Origin: Lachnospiraceae bacterium NK4A144
GTDB taxonomy: Bacteria; Bacillota; Clostridia; Lachnospirales; Lachnospiraceae
Assembly (NCBI GenBank): GCA_000424365.1
Contig: AUJT01000009.1
Span: forward strand, 1 to 64,000
Direction: 5' to 3'
DNA length: 64,000 nt
Positions 42,305-51,994 of this stretch are shown piece after piece. The notes beneath the pieces were generated by a model that saw nothing but the letters and a program-made list of their open reading frames with translations, ran no database searches and was not told where the DNA came from. A program made the position numbers and the translations under genes. Position 1 is the stretch's first letter. Every line of letters starts with the position of its first letter.

Positions 42305-43326
42305 GAATGAATAGTTGCCACTGAGTCTCCCTCAAATAAGTGCGTTGAAAGAATTACATTGATATGACCTTCTTCATTGATACCTTTTTTTTCTTTCTTT
42401 TCACGGATCCTCTGCATAAGGATCTCCACGCCCTTTTGACCGAAACGTTCCATAGGCTGTTCCACTACAGTGAGTCTGGTCTTTAAGACATTAGAAAGGA
42501 GCAGATTATCAAATCCTACTACCGAAATGTCTTCCGGATAGCTTACCTGTGCTTCATTCAGAGCCATGACGACTCCGAGATTGATACCATAATTTGTACA
42601 GAGCACTGCTGTCGGACGGTCTTCAAGCTTTAAGAGTTCCTGCATCGCCGTATAACCGTACTTTGTAGTCGCAGTTCCTGTATTCATCACATATTCTTTA
42701 GGCATAGCGAGCCCTGCATCTTCCATCGCATCTCTATACCCACGAAACCTTTCGCGGCTTGTTGATTCCTCACTTCCGCTGATCACTGCGATCTTTTTAT
42801 GACCGCGGTTTATGAGATAGTTTACTGCTCCCGCTGCTGCTTCTCTGTTATTTACAGTCACACCGTCAAGAGATCTGTCCCGAAACTGTCTGTCGATCAG
42901 AACCACCGGTATCTCCGCATCAAATGCCGACTTTAACACATAAGAATTCGTAGCCGCAGGAATACAGAGTATTCCATCTACTTTTTTATTTACCAGAAAG
43001 CGGATATTGTTCCTCTCTCTTTCCGGATCTGCACTGGAATCAACTATAAGGACCCCGTAGCCAAGTTTCCCGAGTTCTACTCCGATACGATGCAATATCA
43101 TGCTGCAAAACATATCTGTGATATCAAATACACTGACACCGATAGTTCTGGTACTGTTTGTCACCAGTCCTCTCGCTATCTCATTTACTTCGTAGTGCAA
43201 TTTTTTGATCGCAGCTTCTATCAGTTCTTTGTTTCTCGGGAGCACGTTTCCACCATTCAGGTACTTTGAGATCGTCGCGAGCGAAAGTCCCGTTTCTTCT
43301 TTTATGTCCTTTATGGTTGCCGGCAT
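42301..43326 (-). CDS. LacI-family transcriptional regulator
   Basis: A 341-residue repressor. The N-terminal HTH reads ATIKDIKEETGLSLATISKY, followed by the hinge helix region (NEIARGLVTNSTRTIGV) and a periplasmic-binding-like ligand domain (VVLIDRQFRDRSLDGVTVNN; VVGFDNLLLSNVL). Start ATG 43326 with AAGGGG 6 nt upstream; a longer frame to 43380 has no RBS. It ends the fucU-to-lacI operon and is the likely reader of the CGAAACGTTTCG sites. Its stop codon lies in a family B end. Confidence 0.9.
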   Translation of the reverse strand: MPATIKDIKEETGLSLATISKYLNGGNVLPRNKELIEAAIKKLHYEVNEIARGLVTNSTRTIGVSVFDITDMFCSMILHRIGVELGKLGYGVLIVDSSADPERERNNIRFLVNKKVDGILCIPAATNSYVLKSAFDAEIPVVLIDRQFRDRSLDGVTVNNREAAAGAVNYLINRGHKKIAVISGSEESTSRERFRGYRDAMEDAGLAMPKEYVMNTGTATTKYGYTAMQELLKLEDRPTAVLCTNYGINLGVVMALNEAQVSYPEDISVVGFDNLLLSNVLKTRLTVVEQPMERFGQKGVEILMQRIREKKEKKGINEEGHINVILSTHLFEGDSVATIHS

Positions 43327-43404
43327 CCTGTACCCCTTTTCTTTGCAGAAACCCGGGACACCCCCTGTCCCGGATTTCATTACCCCTTTTCCAATAGATT
43401 TACC

Positions 43405-44406
43405 TTACTGAACGATCACTCCGTCTTCATCCCAGAGATCATGCCAGCTATTTGCGCCGGGCCACAGGAATACCTGTCCTTTAACGAGGCGGTTATTCTT
43501 CTCCATGGTTCCGATAGCTTTCATTTCGTCTTCTGTAAGCGGATCTTCTGTTACGCACTTAAGATTTGCAACATAATTATGAACAGAGAATGGTATTGCC
43601 ATCTCACCTCTCTGATGTGCCCACTTCAGGCAGATGAGAGCCGGATGTACACCGTGATTCTTTGCTATCTCTACGATAGTAGGCTCTTTCATATCATTGA
43701 TATCTTCCGGTTCGATATCTCTCTCCGGACGTCTCGGACTTCCAAGAGGCATGTAACCTACCGGCTGGATCTGATGATCTACGAGGTACTGCATGAGTTC
43801 ATTCTGCTGGAAGCAGGGATGGATCTCGAGCTCACATGCTGCAGGCTTTGTGCCAAGTTTAGGCAGAACTGCTTCGAGCTTCGGGATAGTCAGGTTTGAT
43901 ATACCGATATTTCGAACCAGACCTTCTTTTTTCAAGTCTTCGATCTGACCGTAGGTATCTACAAACTCTTCTACAGAAAACGGCTTTGAATCCGGATTTC
44001 TGGAGTCTACATCGCAGTGCGGTGCATGGTAATTCGGGAACGGCCAGTGAATGTAGTACATATCTACATAGTCAAGCTTCAGATCTGTGAGACTCTTTTT
44101 CAGTGCCTCTCCAACCTTTCTGTGCATGTCGTTCCAGACCTTTGTCATGATAAAGAGCTCGTCACGCTTTACCACGCCCTCATCCATCACTTCTTTAAGG
44201 ACATCTCCTATCATGTCCTCGTTTCCGTAACAAGCTGCGCAGTCCACGTTTCTGTATCCTGCACGGATCGCTCCGTTAACTGCTCCGGATACTTCTTCTG
44301 CGCTCACACGGTCAGAACCAAAGGTTCCGAGACCGATGCAGGGCACTTCTTCACCTGTGTATAGTTTTACCTTCGGCACGAGTGCCGGATCTACAAATTC
44401 TGCCAT
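43405..44406 (-). CDS. Aldo/keto reductase
   Basis: A 333-residue TIM-barrel oxidoreductase. The catalytic tetrad is visible: Asp/Tyr in NVDCAACYGNED, Lys in LFIMTKVW, His in DMYYIHWPFP. GYMPLGSP and FSVHNYVANLKC contribute to the NAD(P)H site. As part of the sugar operon it probably reduces an aldehyde or keto intermediate (lactaldehyde or a ketose are candidates). Start 44406 behind GGAGAG, not the in-frame 44451. Confidence 0.85.
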   Translation of the reverse strand: MAEFVDPALVPKVKLYTGEEVPCIGLGTFGSDRVSAEEVSGAVNGAIRAGYRNVDCAACYGNEDMIGDVLKEVMDEGVVKRDELFIMTKVWNDMHRKVGEALKKSLTDLKLDYVDMYYIHWPFPNYHAPHCDVDSRNPDSKPFSVEEFVDTYGQIEDLKKEGLVRNIGISNLTIPKLEAVLPKLGTKPAACELEIHPCFQQNELMQYLVDHQIQPVGYMPLGSPRRPERDIEPEDINDMKEPTIVEIAKNHGVHPALICLKWAHQRGEMAIPFSVHNYVANLKCVTEDPLTEDEMKAIGTMEKNNRLVKGQVFLWPGANSWHDLWDEDGVIVQ

Positions 44407-44522
44407 TTTTCTCTCCTTTTTTATGACGTTGTTCGTATTTAACATTCGCAACTGATTTTCATAAGTTGAAAGGAATTGAGAGTATTATCCTTGTCAGTTA
44501 CTCGACAAGAATTTGTACATCT

Positions 44523-45455
44523 CTATTCTATTTTCTCTACTGAGATCTGAGGGAGGATCTTCTCGTAGTCTTCCATGACAAAAAATCCTGTTTCTTCCCT
44601 CATTGCTGCGGCGTTTGACATTGCGCTGGCTCTCGCCATCATGTCGGGAACGCTTAAACCTTCTGCGAGGCTCGTTGCGAAGCCTGCTATCATCGTATCT
44701 CCGCATCCTACTGTATTTACAGGCTTATTCTGCGGCACTTTTGCTCTGTATACTCCCTCGTCGCATACGATAAGCGAACCGTCTATCCCAAGGGATACCG
44801 CTACATACTCTATTCCTTTTTCGTGGAGTTTTTTTGCGGCTCCGATCACCTGATCGATATCGTCACAAGGAAGTCCTGTGAGCATACGGATCTCATCCTT
44901 ATTTGGTTTAACGAGCGTCGGACATGCGTCCACTCCATACTTTAAGAGATCTCCGCTCGTGTCCAGGATCACCGGTTTTCCGGCATCTTTCACGATCTTT
45001 ACGAGTTCCTGATATGCGTGATAGTCGAGTCCTCTCGGAACACTTCCGGACATCGCCACTACTTCCGCTTTTTCCACGAGTCCCGTGAAATGCTTTTTAA
45101 AAGCCTCAAATTCCTCCGGTTTTACCGTGAATCCAGGCTCAAGAAACTCCGTTTCTTTTCCTGTGCTCTCATCATATATATTTATGCAGGAACGGCTCTC
45201 ATCTTTTACATGATAGAAATCAGTTTTCACATTAAAAGGCTCCAGCGCTTCTTCGATATATGCGCCTGCATGACCGCCGGTAAAGCCTGTTGCCAGAACT
45301 TCCGCACCGATGATAGCCGCAGGCTTTGATACATTCAGTCCCTTTCCGCCGGGATAATAGCTGCATTCCTTTACGCGATTAACATGCCCGACCTCAAAGG
45401 AATCAACTACATACCGCTTATCGATCGATGCATTCAATGTAACTGTAAGTAACAT
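44523..45455 (-). CDS. PfkB-family sugar-phosphate kinase (FruK/LacC-like)
   Basis: A 310-residue kinase of the 1-phosphofructokinase/tagatose-6-phosphate kinase subfamily. N-terminal TVTLNASIDKRYVVDSF and YPGGKGLNVSK bind the sugar phosphate; the anion-hole motif is VGCGDTMIAGFA with catalytic Asp. It would convert a ketose monophosphate to a ketose bisphosphate, the substrate of the aldolase at 48074. This role needs a free hydroxyl at the far end of the sugar, which a 6-deoxy sugar such as fuculose lacks. Confidence 0.85.
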   Translation of the reverse strand: MLLTVTLNASIDKRYVVDSFEVGHVNRVKECSYYPGGKGLNVSKPAAIIGAEVLATGFTGGHAGAYIEEALEPFNVKTDFYHVKDESRSCINIYDESTGKETEFLEPGFTVKPEEFEAFKKHFTGLVEKAEVVAMSGSVPRGLDYHAYQELVKIVKDAGKPVILDTSGDLLKYGVDACPTLVKPNKDEIRMLTGLPCDDIDQVIGAAKKLHEKGIEYVAVSLGIDGSLIVCDEGVYRAKVPQNKPVNTVGCGDTMIAGFATSLAEGLSVPDMMARASAMSNAAAMREETGFFVMEDYEKILPQISVEKIE

Positions 45456-45479
45456 TTCTTTCCCCTTTACGCTTTTTCT

Positions 45480-46529
45480 TTAGTTCTCGCTGTCGATAAG
45501 GATCTTTCCTTTGACTGCCCCGGGCTGCTTAAAGAGTTCGAATGCGTCCTTTATCCGGCTCAACGGATACTTCTTAAATATCAGTCTCTCGTCATATTTC
45601 AGCTTTCCATTTCCGTAATATTCGCTTGTAAGAGTCCACTCGTGTCCGGGGAAAGGTGCGCTGTAGCTCATCCATGAACCTGTGAGATTAAACTCTTTAC
45701 GGTTCATATTCTCCCACTCGTCAACAGTGAAAGTCATTTCTTTCTTCGGTGTGCCGATGTAGCACATCTGAGCTTTATTAGCTGCGAGCTTAAATGCCAT
45801 CTTCATAGTGATGGTATTTCCCGCTGTCTCATAAACATAGTCAAATCCGTGACCGTCAGTCATTGCAAGAGCTTTTTCCATAAAGCCCTCTTCCAGAGTA
45901 TTTACACCATCATCTGCTCCCATTTCTTTAGCAAATTCAATTTTCTCCGGAACTATATCAAATACAACGATCTTACGGGCACCGAATGCTTTTAGCCATT
46001 CGATGAGAAGAACTCCGATAGTACCGCCGCCAAGGACTGCCACATATTTTCCGGGCTTATAATCAACTCTCTCAAGTCCGTGAAGCGCTACTGTTGTAGG
46101 CTCAAAAAGGGCTCCCTGCTCAAACGAAACATCATCCGAGATATGAACTGCATTCGCTTCCGGTACGCACACATACTCAGCAAATGATCCCTGCTGACGT
46201 GAACCTATGAAGCTGTACTTTTTGCAGAGAGAGAAATCACCTCTCTGACAGTCAGGGCATTTCATGCAGGGTACAAGCGGTACGCCTGCTACACGGTCGC
46301 CGGGCTTGAAATTTGTTACGCCCTCTCCAACTTTATCTATTGTTCCGGAAAACTCATGTCCGATGACATTTGGGAAAAAGTGACAGGCATCAGCATTTAC
46401 TCGCGGTACATCGGATCCGCATATTCCAGTGTACTTTACCTTTACGCGAACCTCTCCTGCCTTGGGTTCCGGATCAGCCATATCCTCATAACGGATGTCA
46501 TTAGGTGCGTATATTACTCCAGCTTTCAT
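45480..46529 (-). CDS. Zn-dependent dehydrogenase, GatD-like
   Basis: A 349-residue medium-chain dehydrogenase. Catalytic zinc region YTGICGSDVPRV and GHEFSG; structural zinc cysteines in PCMKCPDCQRGDFSLC; NAD-binding GGGTIGVLLIEW. Stretches KYSFIGSRQQGSFAEYV and GSWMSYSAPFPGHEW closely match what is known for galactitol-1-phosphate dehydrogenase GatD. It may oxidise a hexitol or pentitol phosphate to a ketose phosphate, feeding the PfkB kinase. 24 bp before the kinase gene. Confidence 0.82.
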   Translation of the reverse strand: MKAGVIYAPNDIRYEDMADPEPKAGEVRVKVKYTGICGSDVPRVNADACHFFPNVIGHEFSGTIDKVGEGVTNFKPGDRVAGVPLVPCMKCPDCQRGDFSLCKKYSFIGSRQQGSFAEYVCVPEANAVHISDDVSFEQGALFEPTTVALHGLERVDYKPGKYVAVLGGGTIGVLLIEWLKAFGARKIVVFDIVPEKIEFAKEMGADDGVNTLEEGFMEKALAMTDGHGFDYVYETAGNTITMKMAFKLAANKAQMCYIGTPKKEMTFTVDEWENMNRKEFNLTGSWMSYSAPFPGHEWTLTSEYYGNGKLKYDERLIFKKYPLSRIKDAFELFKQPGAVKGKILIDSEN

Positions 46530-46565
46530 CTCTTTGATTACCTTCTTTCATGCAAAACATATTTA

Positions 46566-48071
46566 CTATCTGTCCATCAGATCTTTAAGATCCTCGTACA
46601 GCTCTCTGTATATGTCGTAATTTTTGTCATATATTTCTTTGTTTGCCGGATTCGGATCGTGGTGTCGTGTAGGATGGACAGTGATAGATACTGCTTCCTC
46701 AAAATCGTCATATACGCCTGTTCCTACTCCTGCGAGGATTGCTGCTCCGAGAGATGTTTCTGTCCCGGAATGGCAAACTGTGATGGGTTTTCCTGTAACA
46801 TCCGACTTTATCTGAGTCCAGATATGTGCCATCGACGCACCGCCCATCGCACGAAGTTCCTTTACTTCTCCTCCGCACTTTTCCGCGATCTCCAGATTGT
46901 GACGAAGTGCAAATGCTCCGCCCTCCATTGCAGATCTTATGAAATGCGCTTTTGTCTTTGTAAAGTCGATTCCATACCATACACCCTTTGCTTTCGGATC
47001 CCAGATAGGAGATCTTTCTCCTGCCATATATGGCAAAAATACGAGTCCGTCAGAACCGGGAGCAACACCTTCTGCAAGTTCATTGAATTGAGCTACATCC
47101 GGCATATTTCTCTCTTTTTCAAGAGTACGTTCGTAATCACCAAAGTTAGCGGTGAGCCAGCGCATCACTCCTGCGCCGCCTGTTGTACCGCCCTGCAATA
47201 ACCATTTATCAGGCACCACATGGAAACTCGTGATGAGCGTAGGATCAGCTGCATAATGATCGAGGCAGATACTCATTCCTCCTGCCTGACCGCCCTGTTC
47301 CTGAGTCTCACCATTATTCAGGACTCCGGTCCCGAGTGTTCCGCAGGCTGCGTCAAGCCCTCCGGCGACTACCGGTGTGCCCTCTTTTAAGCCTGTGAGA
47401 CGTGCAGCCTCAGCCGTAACTTTTCCGATGACAGTATGGCAAGGATAGATATCCGGCAGGAAACTTTCCGGTATTCCGAGATCACGCGCCATATCTCTGT
47501 CCCACGATCCCTTTCTCATATCAAAACAGGACAGTCCGTATCCCTGAGAAATATCCTGCGTGATCTCGCCCGTAAGCCTGTATGCGATAAAGCTGTTCGA
47601 CTGGAGTATCCGGTGTATTTTTTTGTACATATCAGGGTGATTTTCCCTGTACCATATGATCTTTGCAGTGGTGTATGACGGTTGGAGTGTATTGCCGGAC
47701 AGATCAAAGATCCTGTCCCCCATCTCGCTTCGGATACGCTTTGCGATATCGTCAGACCGTGTATCCATCCATATCGGAGTATTTATGAGACACTGTCCGG
47801 CATCATCAATGGCGATAGCTGACCAGCTCTGTCCATCGATACCGACACCGGAAATATCTGCAGCATTGATACCGCTCTTTTCTATGACTTTCGCCGTGCT
47901 CTCGCAGACTGCTTTCCACCATTCTTCAGGATCCTGCTCCGCCCATCCGTCATGCGGATAGTAAACCTTGTAAGCACCGGTTTCAGAAGCGATCACCTGA
48001 CCGTCCCTGTCAAAAAGAACTATCTTACAGGAACTGGTCCCTATGTCTATACCAAGTAAGTAAGTTCCCAT
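46566..48071 (-). CDS. FGGY-family carbohydrate kinase (xylulokinase-like)
   Basis: A 501-residue kinase. N-terminal phosphate-1 motif LLGIDIGTSSCKIVLFD, GVGIDGQSWSAI with the catalytic-type Asp region, VVAGGLDAACGTLGTGV, and C-terminal adenosine motif ELRAMGGASMAHIWTQIKSD. FGGY kinases phosphorylate ketoses or polyols; sequence alone does not fix the substrate here. It follows the aldolase gene by 2 bp. In context it should phosphorylate the ketose produced by the FucI-family isomerase or an imported polyol. Confidence 0.88.
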   Translation of the reverse strand: MGTYLLGIDIGTSSCKIVLFDRDGQVIASETGAYKVYYPHDGWAEQDPEEWWKAVCESTAKVIEKSGINAADISGVGIDGQSWSAIAIDDAGQCLINTPIWMDTRSDDIAKRIRSEMGDRIFDLSGNTLQPSYTTAKIIWYRENHPDMYKKIHRILQSNSFIAYRLTGEITQDISQGYGLSCFDMRKGSWDRDMARDLGIPESFLPDIYPCHTVIGKVTAEAARLTGLKEGTPVVAGGLDAACGTLGTGVLNNGETQEQGGQAGGMSICLDHYAADPTLITSFHVVPDKWLLQGGTTGGAGVMRWLTANFGDYERTLEKERNMPDVAQFNELAEGVAPGSDGLVFLPYMAGERSPIWDPKAKGVWYGIDFTKTKAHFIRSAMEGGAFALRHNLEIAEKCGGEVKELRAMGGASMAHIWTQIKSDVTGKPITVCHSGTETSLGAAILAGVGTGVYDDFEEAVSITVHPTRHHDPNPANKEIYDKNYDIYRELYEDLKDLMDR

Positions 48072-48073
48072 TT

Positions 48074-48919
48074 TCAGGCCTTTCCATCACATCCGCAAAC
48101 CTTCATGCGGTATTCAACCTGCTTTTTAACGGCTTCCATAGCAACCTTTCCGATCTTCTTCGGATCGATCACTGTATCATCCTCATTCAAAAGCTTTCTG
48201 GTAGCTTTCAGATATTCCTGACGAAGCTCGGTCGCGAAATTAACCTTGCACATACCCCTCTTTACGCAGTCACGTACATCCTCATCAGAAAGTCCCGATG
48301 AACCATGAAGTACGAGAGGCACGTCTACAACTTCCTTAACTTCTGAAATTCGCGGAGTATTGAGAACAGGCTTTACTTTATAAACGCCGTGAGCTGTTCC
48401 GATTCCGATCGCCAGAGAGTCAACTCCTGTCTCCTCTACGAAACGTTTTGCTTCCGCAGGATCTGTATAAGCTGAATCCTTGGATTCCGTATCATCTTCC
48501 TTGCCGCCTACGCGTCCGAGTTCTGCTTCTACAGGTACTCCGCAGGCACGTCCTACATCTGCTACTCTCTTTGAAAGTGCGATGTTTTCTTCAAGCGGAA
48601 GCTTTGAACCGTCTATCATTACAGAACTGTATCCAACCTGAATAGCCTTTACAGCCATCTCATAGCTCTCGCCATGATCTAAGTGGAGACACACAGGAAC
48701 ACTTACCTTCTCTGCCTCAGCCTTTACGATAGCTGCATAGGTTTCAAGAGATGCATATCTTACTGTTCCCGGAGTTGTCTGGATCATTACCGGAGCCTTA
48801 AGTTCCTCAGCTGCTGCGATGATCGCTCTGATCATCTCCATGTTTTCTGCATTGAACGCGCCAACTGCATATCCGCCCTGCTGAGCCCTTAAAAGCATTT
48901 CTTTAGATGTTGTGTACAT
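48074..48919 (-). CDS. Class II ketose-bisphosphate aldolase (GatY/KbaY/Fba-like)
   Basis: A 281-residue zinc-dependent aldolase. Metal-binding and catalytic residues appear in VCLHLDHGESYE, VEAELGRVGG, GIGTAHGVYK and VLHGSSGLSDEDV. The lineage is that of tagatose-/fructose-1,6-bisphosphate aldolases, not of the FucA/AraD family. It should yield DHAP and an aldehyde or aldehyde phosphate. Second gene of the fucU operon. Confidence 0.88.
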   Translation of the reverse strand: MYTTSKEMLLRAQQGGYAVGAFNAENMEMIRAIIAAAEELKAPVMIQTTPGTVRYASLETYAAIVKAEAEKVSVPVCLHLDHGESYEMAVKAIQVGYSSVMIDGSKLPLEENIALSKRVADVGRACGVPVEAELGRVGGKEDDTESKDSAYTDPAEAKRFVEETGVDSLAIGIGTAHGVYKVKPVLNTPRISEVKEVVDVPLVLHGSSGLSDEDVRDCVKRGMCKVNFATELRQEYLKATRKLLNEDDTVIDPKKIGKVAMEAVKKQVEYRMKVCGCDGKA

Positions 48920-48985
48920 ATTTCACATATGTCCTTTCTGTTTAAGCCCTTTAATCGTTTCGCATGATCCCGGATCACAGTCTGA

Positions 48986-49438
48986 TCACTCAGCGTTTTT
49001 TACTACGCCTTTCTGGATCATTACATTTGCATAAACTGCTGATTCTCCGCTTTCTACGATGCAGTAGCAGGTCTTTGCTTCTTCATAAAACTTAAATCTC
49101 TCGATATGTCCGATAGCGGAAACGCCTCTCTTATCATGCTTCGCAACGATCTCAGCATATTTGTCCCAGATAGGTGTCTCTATCTTTCCAACATCCTGAG
49201 GCATGAGTTCCATAAGGTTGACAGGGTGCTCTACATATTCATCAAGAGGAATCACTGAAAGGATCGCGTCCAAAAGTTCAGGAACACCATGTCCGTCGGC
49301 TCTTAATACGATCGCATTTTTACCCATTGTCATTGCAGGGAAGTTTCCGTCACCGATAACGATACGGTCGCTATGTCCCATTTCGCAAAGAACCTTTAAG
49401 AGTTCAGGTGAAAGAATTTTCGGAATACCAGTAAGCAT
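48986..49438 (-). CDS. fucU: L-fucose mutarotase FucU-like
   Basis: A 150-residue RbsD/FucU-family mutarotase that interconverts sugar anomers before isomerisation. Visible motifs are GIPKILSPELLKVLCEMGH and IGDGNFPA at the N-terminus, ADGHGVPELLDAIL and the C-terminal ESGESAVYANVMIQKGV. It favours a fucose-like pyranose as the imported sugar. First gene of the operon, behind AGGAGGG, with two LacI-type operators upstream. Confidence 0.92.
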   Translation of the reverse strand: MLTGIPKILSPELLKVLCEMGHSDRIVIGDGNFPAMTMGKNAIVLRADGHGVPELLDAILSVIPLDEYVEHPVNLMELMPQDVGKIETPIWDKYAEIVAKHDKRGVSAIGHIERFKFYEEAKTCYCIVESGESAVYANVMIQKGVVKNAE

Positions 49439-49456
49439 TTTATACCCTCCTTAGTT

Positions 49457-49468
49457 TTGAACGTTTCG
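49457..49468. promoter_or_regulatory. LacI-type operator 2, fucU operon
   Basis: TTGAACGTTTCG, close to the CGAAACGTTTCG palindrome, between the promoter and the fucU RBS and 100 bp from the operator at 49557. The pair could support looping. Confidence 0.6.
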
Positions 49469-49556
49469 TTGTTCTATAACTGCTTGATTTCTGCATAATC
49501 ATTGGATTTTGCATACATTTATTCAAGCATTTTGTTTCATTTCGTTCCATTTAGAG

Positions 49557-49568
49557 CGAAACGTTTTG
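49557..49568. promoter_or_regulatory. LacI-type operator 1, fucU operon
   Basis: CGAAACGTTTTG, ending 9 bp downstream of the -10 box at 49578; the same placement as at the ABC operon. Confidence 0.7.
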
Positions 49569-49577
49569 TCTATGTGT

Positions 49578-49606
49578 ATTATAGTTTGAGCAATTTTGTT
49601 TTTCAA
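49578..49606 (-). promoter_or_regulatory. Promoter of the fucU-lacI operon
   Basis: Minus strand TTGAAA, 17 nt, TATAAT, 140 bp upstream of fucU. Confidence 0.8.
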
Positions 49607-49675
49607 TTGTCGTATATGTAAAAAATGAGAGCCGCCTTTTGGCGACTCTCAACAATTCGTGTCATTATTAATTAC

Positions 49676-49834
49676 ATGATGTCACGGATTGCTTCATTGC
49701 TACGCAATTCCCGCAATCCTAAAACACTCGCATTCCGCGTAATAACGCTACTTGCTCGTGTTTTGTGGGTCCCAAGGTCAAAATCCTCTTTGTGCAAGCA
49801 CAATCGGATTTTGACCTTTTGACCCTTACATCAT
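49676..49834. repeat. Family A repeat, full copy
   Basis: 159 bp with inverted ends ATGATGTCA...TTACATCAT. Left 100 bp is nearly identical (inverted) to 1-105. The right part has the perfect stem GGTCAAAATCC / GGATTTTGACC around TTGTGCAAGCACAA and ends TTTTGACCCTTACATCAT. It lies between the fucI stop codon (49839) and the fucU promoter. Confidence 0.9.
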
Positions 49835-49838
49835 CACA

Positions 49839-51677
49839 TCACTTATACGGCTTATACAGAGGTCCATAATTCTTGCATGCTCTGTAATCTGCGCCTTCCT
49901 TGTCTACTGTACCGAATGCGCTCCATGCTGCCGGACGGTAGATCTTTTCTTCCGGTACATTGTGCATTGCTACCGGGATTCTCAGCATAGATGCCATCGT
50001 AATGAGATCTGCACCGATATGTCCGTATACGGATGCACCGTGGTTTGCGCCCCATGCACGCATTACTTCGTATGCGCTCTTAAATACGGAGCCTTCCTTG
50101 CCGTCACATCTGGGGGTGAACCATGTGCAGGGCCATGTGTAGTCTGTTCTCTTCCAGAGAGTATCTGTTACTTCCTCAGGAAGCTTTACTGTCCATCCTT
50201 CTGCGATCTGCAGGAACGGTCCGAGACCCTTTACGAGGTTCAGACGAACCATTGTTACAGGCATTTCTGCATCTGTTACAAATCTTGAGGAATATCCGCC
50301 GCCTCTGAAATATCCGTTGTCTGCCGGATTCCAGGTTGTTGCAGCGAGGAGTTTTTCCTGATCTTCCTGTGTAAGATCCCAGAAAGCCTTTACTACATTA
50401 TTTCCATCCGCATCTGTGACAGCACCTGAATAATCAAGTGCAGATGCACCGGAATTGATAAGGTGGAGAAATCCGTCAGCATCCTTTGCATGACCCTCGA
50501 TCTCATAACCTGTTACACGCTTTACAGACTCACCGCTCCAGTATGTACGAACATCGGAGAACATAGCTGCCTTACCTGTAAGCTGCTTCTCAAAGAGCAT
50601 GCAGAGACCATTAAGTGTATCATTCTCTGTTGCGAGCACGTATGGCTCTCTTGCTCCATCATAGTCAAATGATGTGGAAAGAAATGCTTCCGGATAGTCA
50701 CAGTTCGGCCAGTGATCTGTCCACTGTCTCTGACCCTGGAAACCACCTGCGATAGCGTTGTGTCCGAGAGCTTCCTCTTCAAACGCCTGCTTACCTGCTG
50801 TAACATTAGGATCAGCGAGTTTCGGATTTCCACGCATCAGATCCTTAATGATGATATACATCTTTACAGTGAATTCCCACTGCTCATCCTTTGTCTTTCT
50901 GTCTTTCTGTATCCAGTCAGGGTTCTTATCAAATCCCTCAGGACAGTACTTCTTTGTCCACTCAAGAGCTCTCTTGAATTCTTCTTCATCGTAGATGCCC
51001 TCATCCATACGGCGGAGAACTTCTACTTCATCAACAGACTCTACTCTCATGCCGAGATATGACTCAAAGAAATCCTGATCCATGATGGAGCCGCCGATAC
51101 CCATTGTAACAGAGCCGATCTGAAGGTATGAAAGGCCGCGGATAGAAGCTGCTGCAACTGCTGCACGTCCAAATCTTAAAAGCATTTCCTTTACATCATC
51201 AGGAATAGTCTCATCATCCGCATCCTGAACGTCCTTACCGTACATTCCAAATGCAGGAAGTCCCTTCTGTGCGTGAGTAGCGAGAACTGATGCCAGATAT
51301 ACAGCACCCGGTCTCTCTGTTGCGTTAAGTCCCCATACACCCTTTATTGTGAGAGGATCCATATCCATTGTTTCTGAGCCATAGCACCAGCAGGGTGTTA
51401 CGGAAAGTGTGATCTCAACGCCTTCTTTTTTGAACTGCTCTGCACAGCGTGCGCTTTCCTGTACACGTCCGATAGTGGTATCGGAGATGACTACCTTTAC
51501 GGGTGTACCGTCTGCATAGCGAAGATTATCTTCATAGAGCTTCTTAGCTCTGCGAGCCATGCTCATAGTCTGCTCTTCAAGCGATCCTCTTACATCAAGG
51601 GGTCCCTTTCTGCCATCAATGATAGGACGGATACCGATAACGGGATGTCCTCCAACGAGTTTTCTGCTGTCTGCCAT
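49839..51677 (-). CDS. fucI: L-fucose isomerase family protein
   Basis: A 612-residue ketol isomerase with strong, whole-length resemblance to E. coli FucI (ESLEEQTM-type [83 protein letters not shown]). FucI is Mn-dependent and accepts L-fucose and D-arabinose, with some related hexoses. Monocistronic or separate from fucU: about 400 bp, a repeat and a promoter lie between them. RBS GGAGGT; operator-like site at 51740. Confidence 0.94.
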   Translation of the reverse strand: MADSRKLVGGHPVIGIRPIIDGRKGPLDVRGSLEEQTMSMARRAKKLYEDNLRYADGTPVKVVISDTTIGRVQESARCAEQFKKEGVEITLSVTPCWCYGSETMDMDPLTIKGVWGLNATERPGAVYLASVLATHAQKGLPAFGMYGKDVQDADDETIPDDVKEMLLRFGRAAVAAASIRGLSYLQIGSVTMGIGGSIMDQDFFESYLGMRVESVDEVEVLRRMDEGIYDEEEFKRALEWTKKYCPEGFDKNPDWIQKDRKTKDEQWEFTVKMYIIIKDLMRGNPKLADPNVTAGKQAFEEEALGHNAIAGGFQGQRQWTDHWPNCDYPEAFLSTSFDYDGAREPYVLATENDTLNGLCMLFEKQLTGKAAMFSDVRTYWSGESVKRVTGYEIEGHAKDADGFLHLINSGASALDYSGAVTDADGNNVVKAFWDLTQEDQEKLLAATTWNPADNGYFRGGGYSSRFVTDAEMPVTMVRLNLVKGLGPFLQIAEGWTVKLPEEVTDTLWKRTDYTWPCTWFTPRCDGKEGSVFKSAYEVMRAWGANHGASVYGHIGADLITMASMLRIPVAMHNVPEEKIYRPAAWSAFGTVDKEGADYRACKNYGPLYKPYK

Positions 51678-51739
51678 TTTGTACCTCCATAAATTTTATA
51701 CAAGTATCTTTTCGCGTATTCTATTTTTCGCTATATACG

Positions 51740-51751
51740 CGTAACGTTTCA
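51740..51751. promoter_or_regulatory. LacI-type operator near fucI
   Basis: CGTAACGTTTCA, two mismatches from the CGAAACGTTTCG palindrome, 62 bp upstream of the fucI start. Confidence 0.5.
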
Positions 51752-51956
51752 TCTATGTGATACTTTAGCATTGATTTTGGGTAAATAATAGGGATATAAT
51801 GGCAAAAAGTAGTACGATATTCACTTTTTAATGCGATTTGTCAGATTATTACAAATTTTTGTACGCCTGTTTGTTCATTATAGCAAAAGCATGATATTTT
51901 TGCGGTTTTCAGGTATTTTTTCACGCGATCAAATCCAAACGGTATACAGTATATCG

Positions 51957-51968
51957 CGAAACATTTTG
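51957..51968. promoter_or_regulatory. LacI-type operator near araC-type gene
   Basis: CGAAACATTTTG, two mismatches from the palindrome, 26 bp upstream of the AraC-family gene start. Confidence 0.55.
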
Positions 51969-51994
51969 CGTAGCATCATTAAGAGAGGTAACTA

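Larger units (their letters stand above)
51678..51994. other. Divergent control region fucI / araC-type gene
   Basis: 317 bp without a gene. Holds two LacI-type sites (51740 and 51957). Promoter hexamers for either gene are poor by eye, which would suit activator-dependent transcription by the AraC-type protein. Confidence 0.5.

Noticed and set aside
48951-48962. TTAATCGTTTCG as a sixth LacI operator upstream of the aldolase gene
   Set aside because: Only one half-site matches; the genes on both sides are in one operon.
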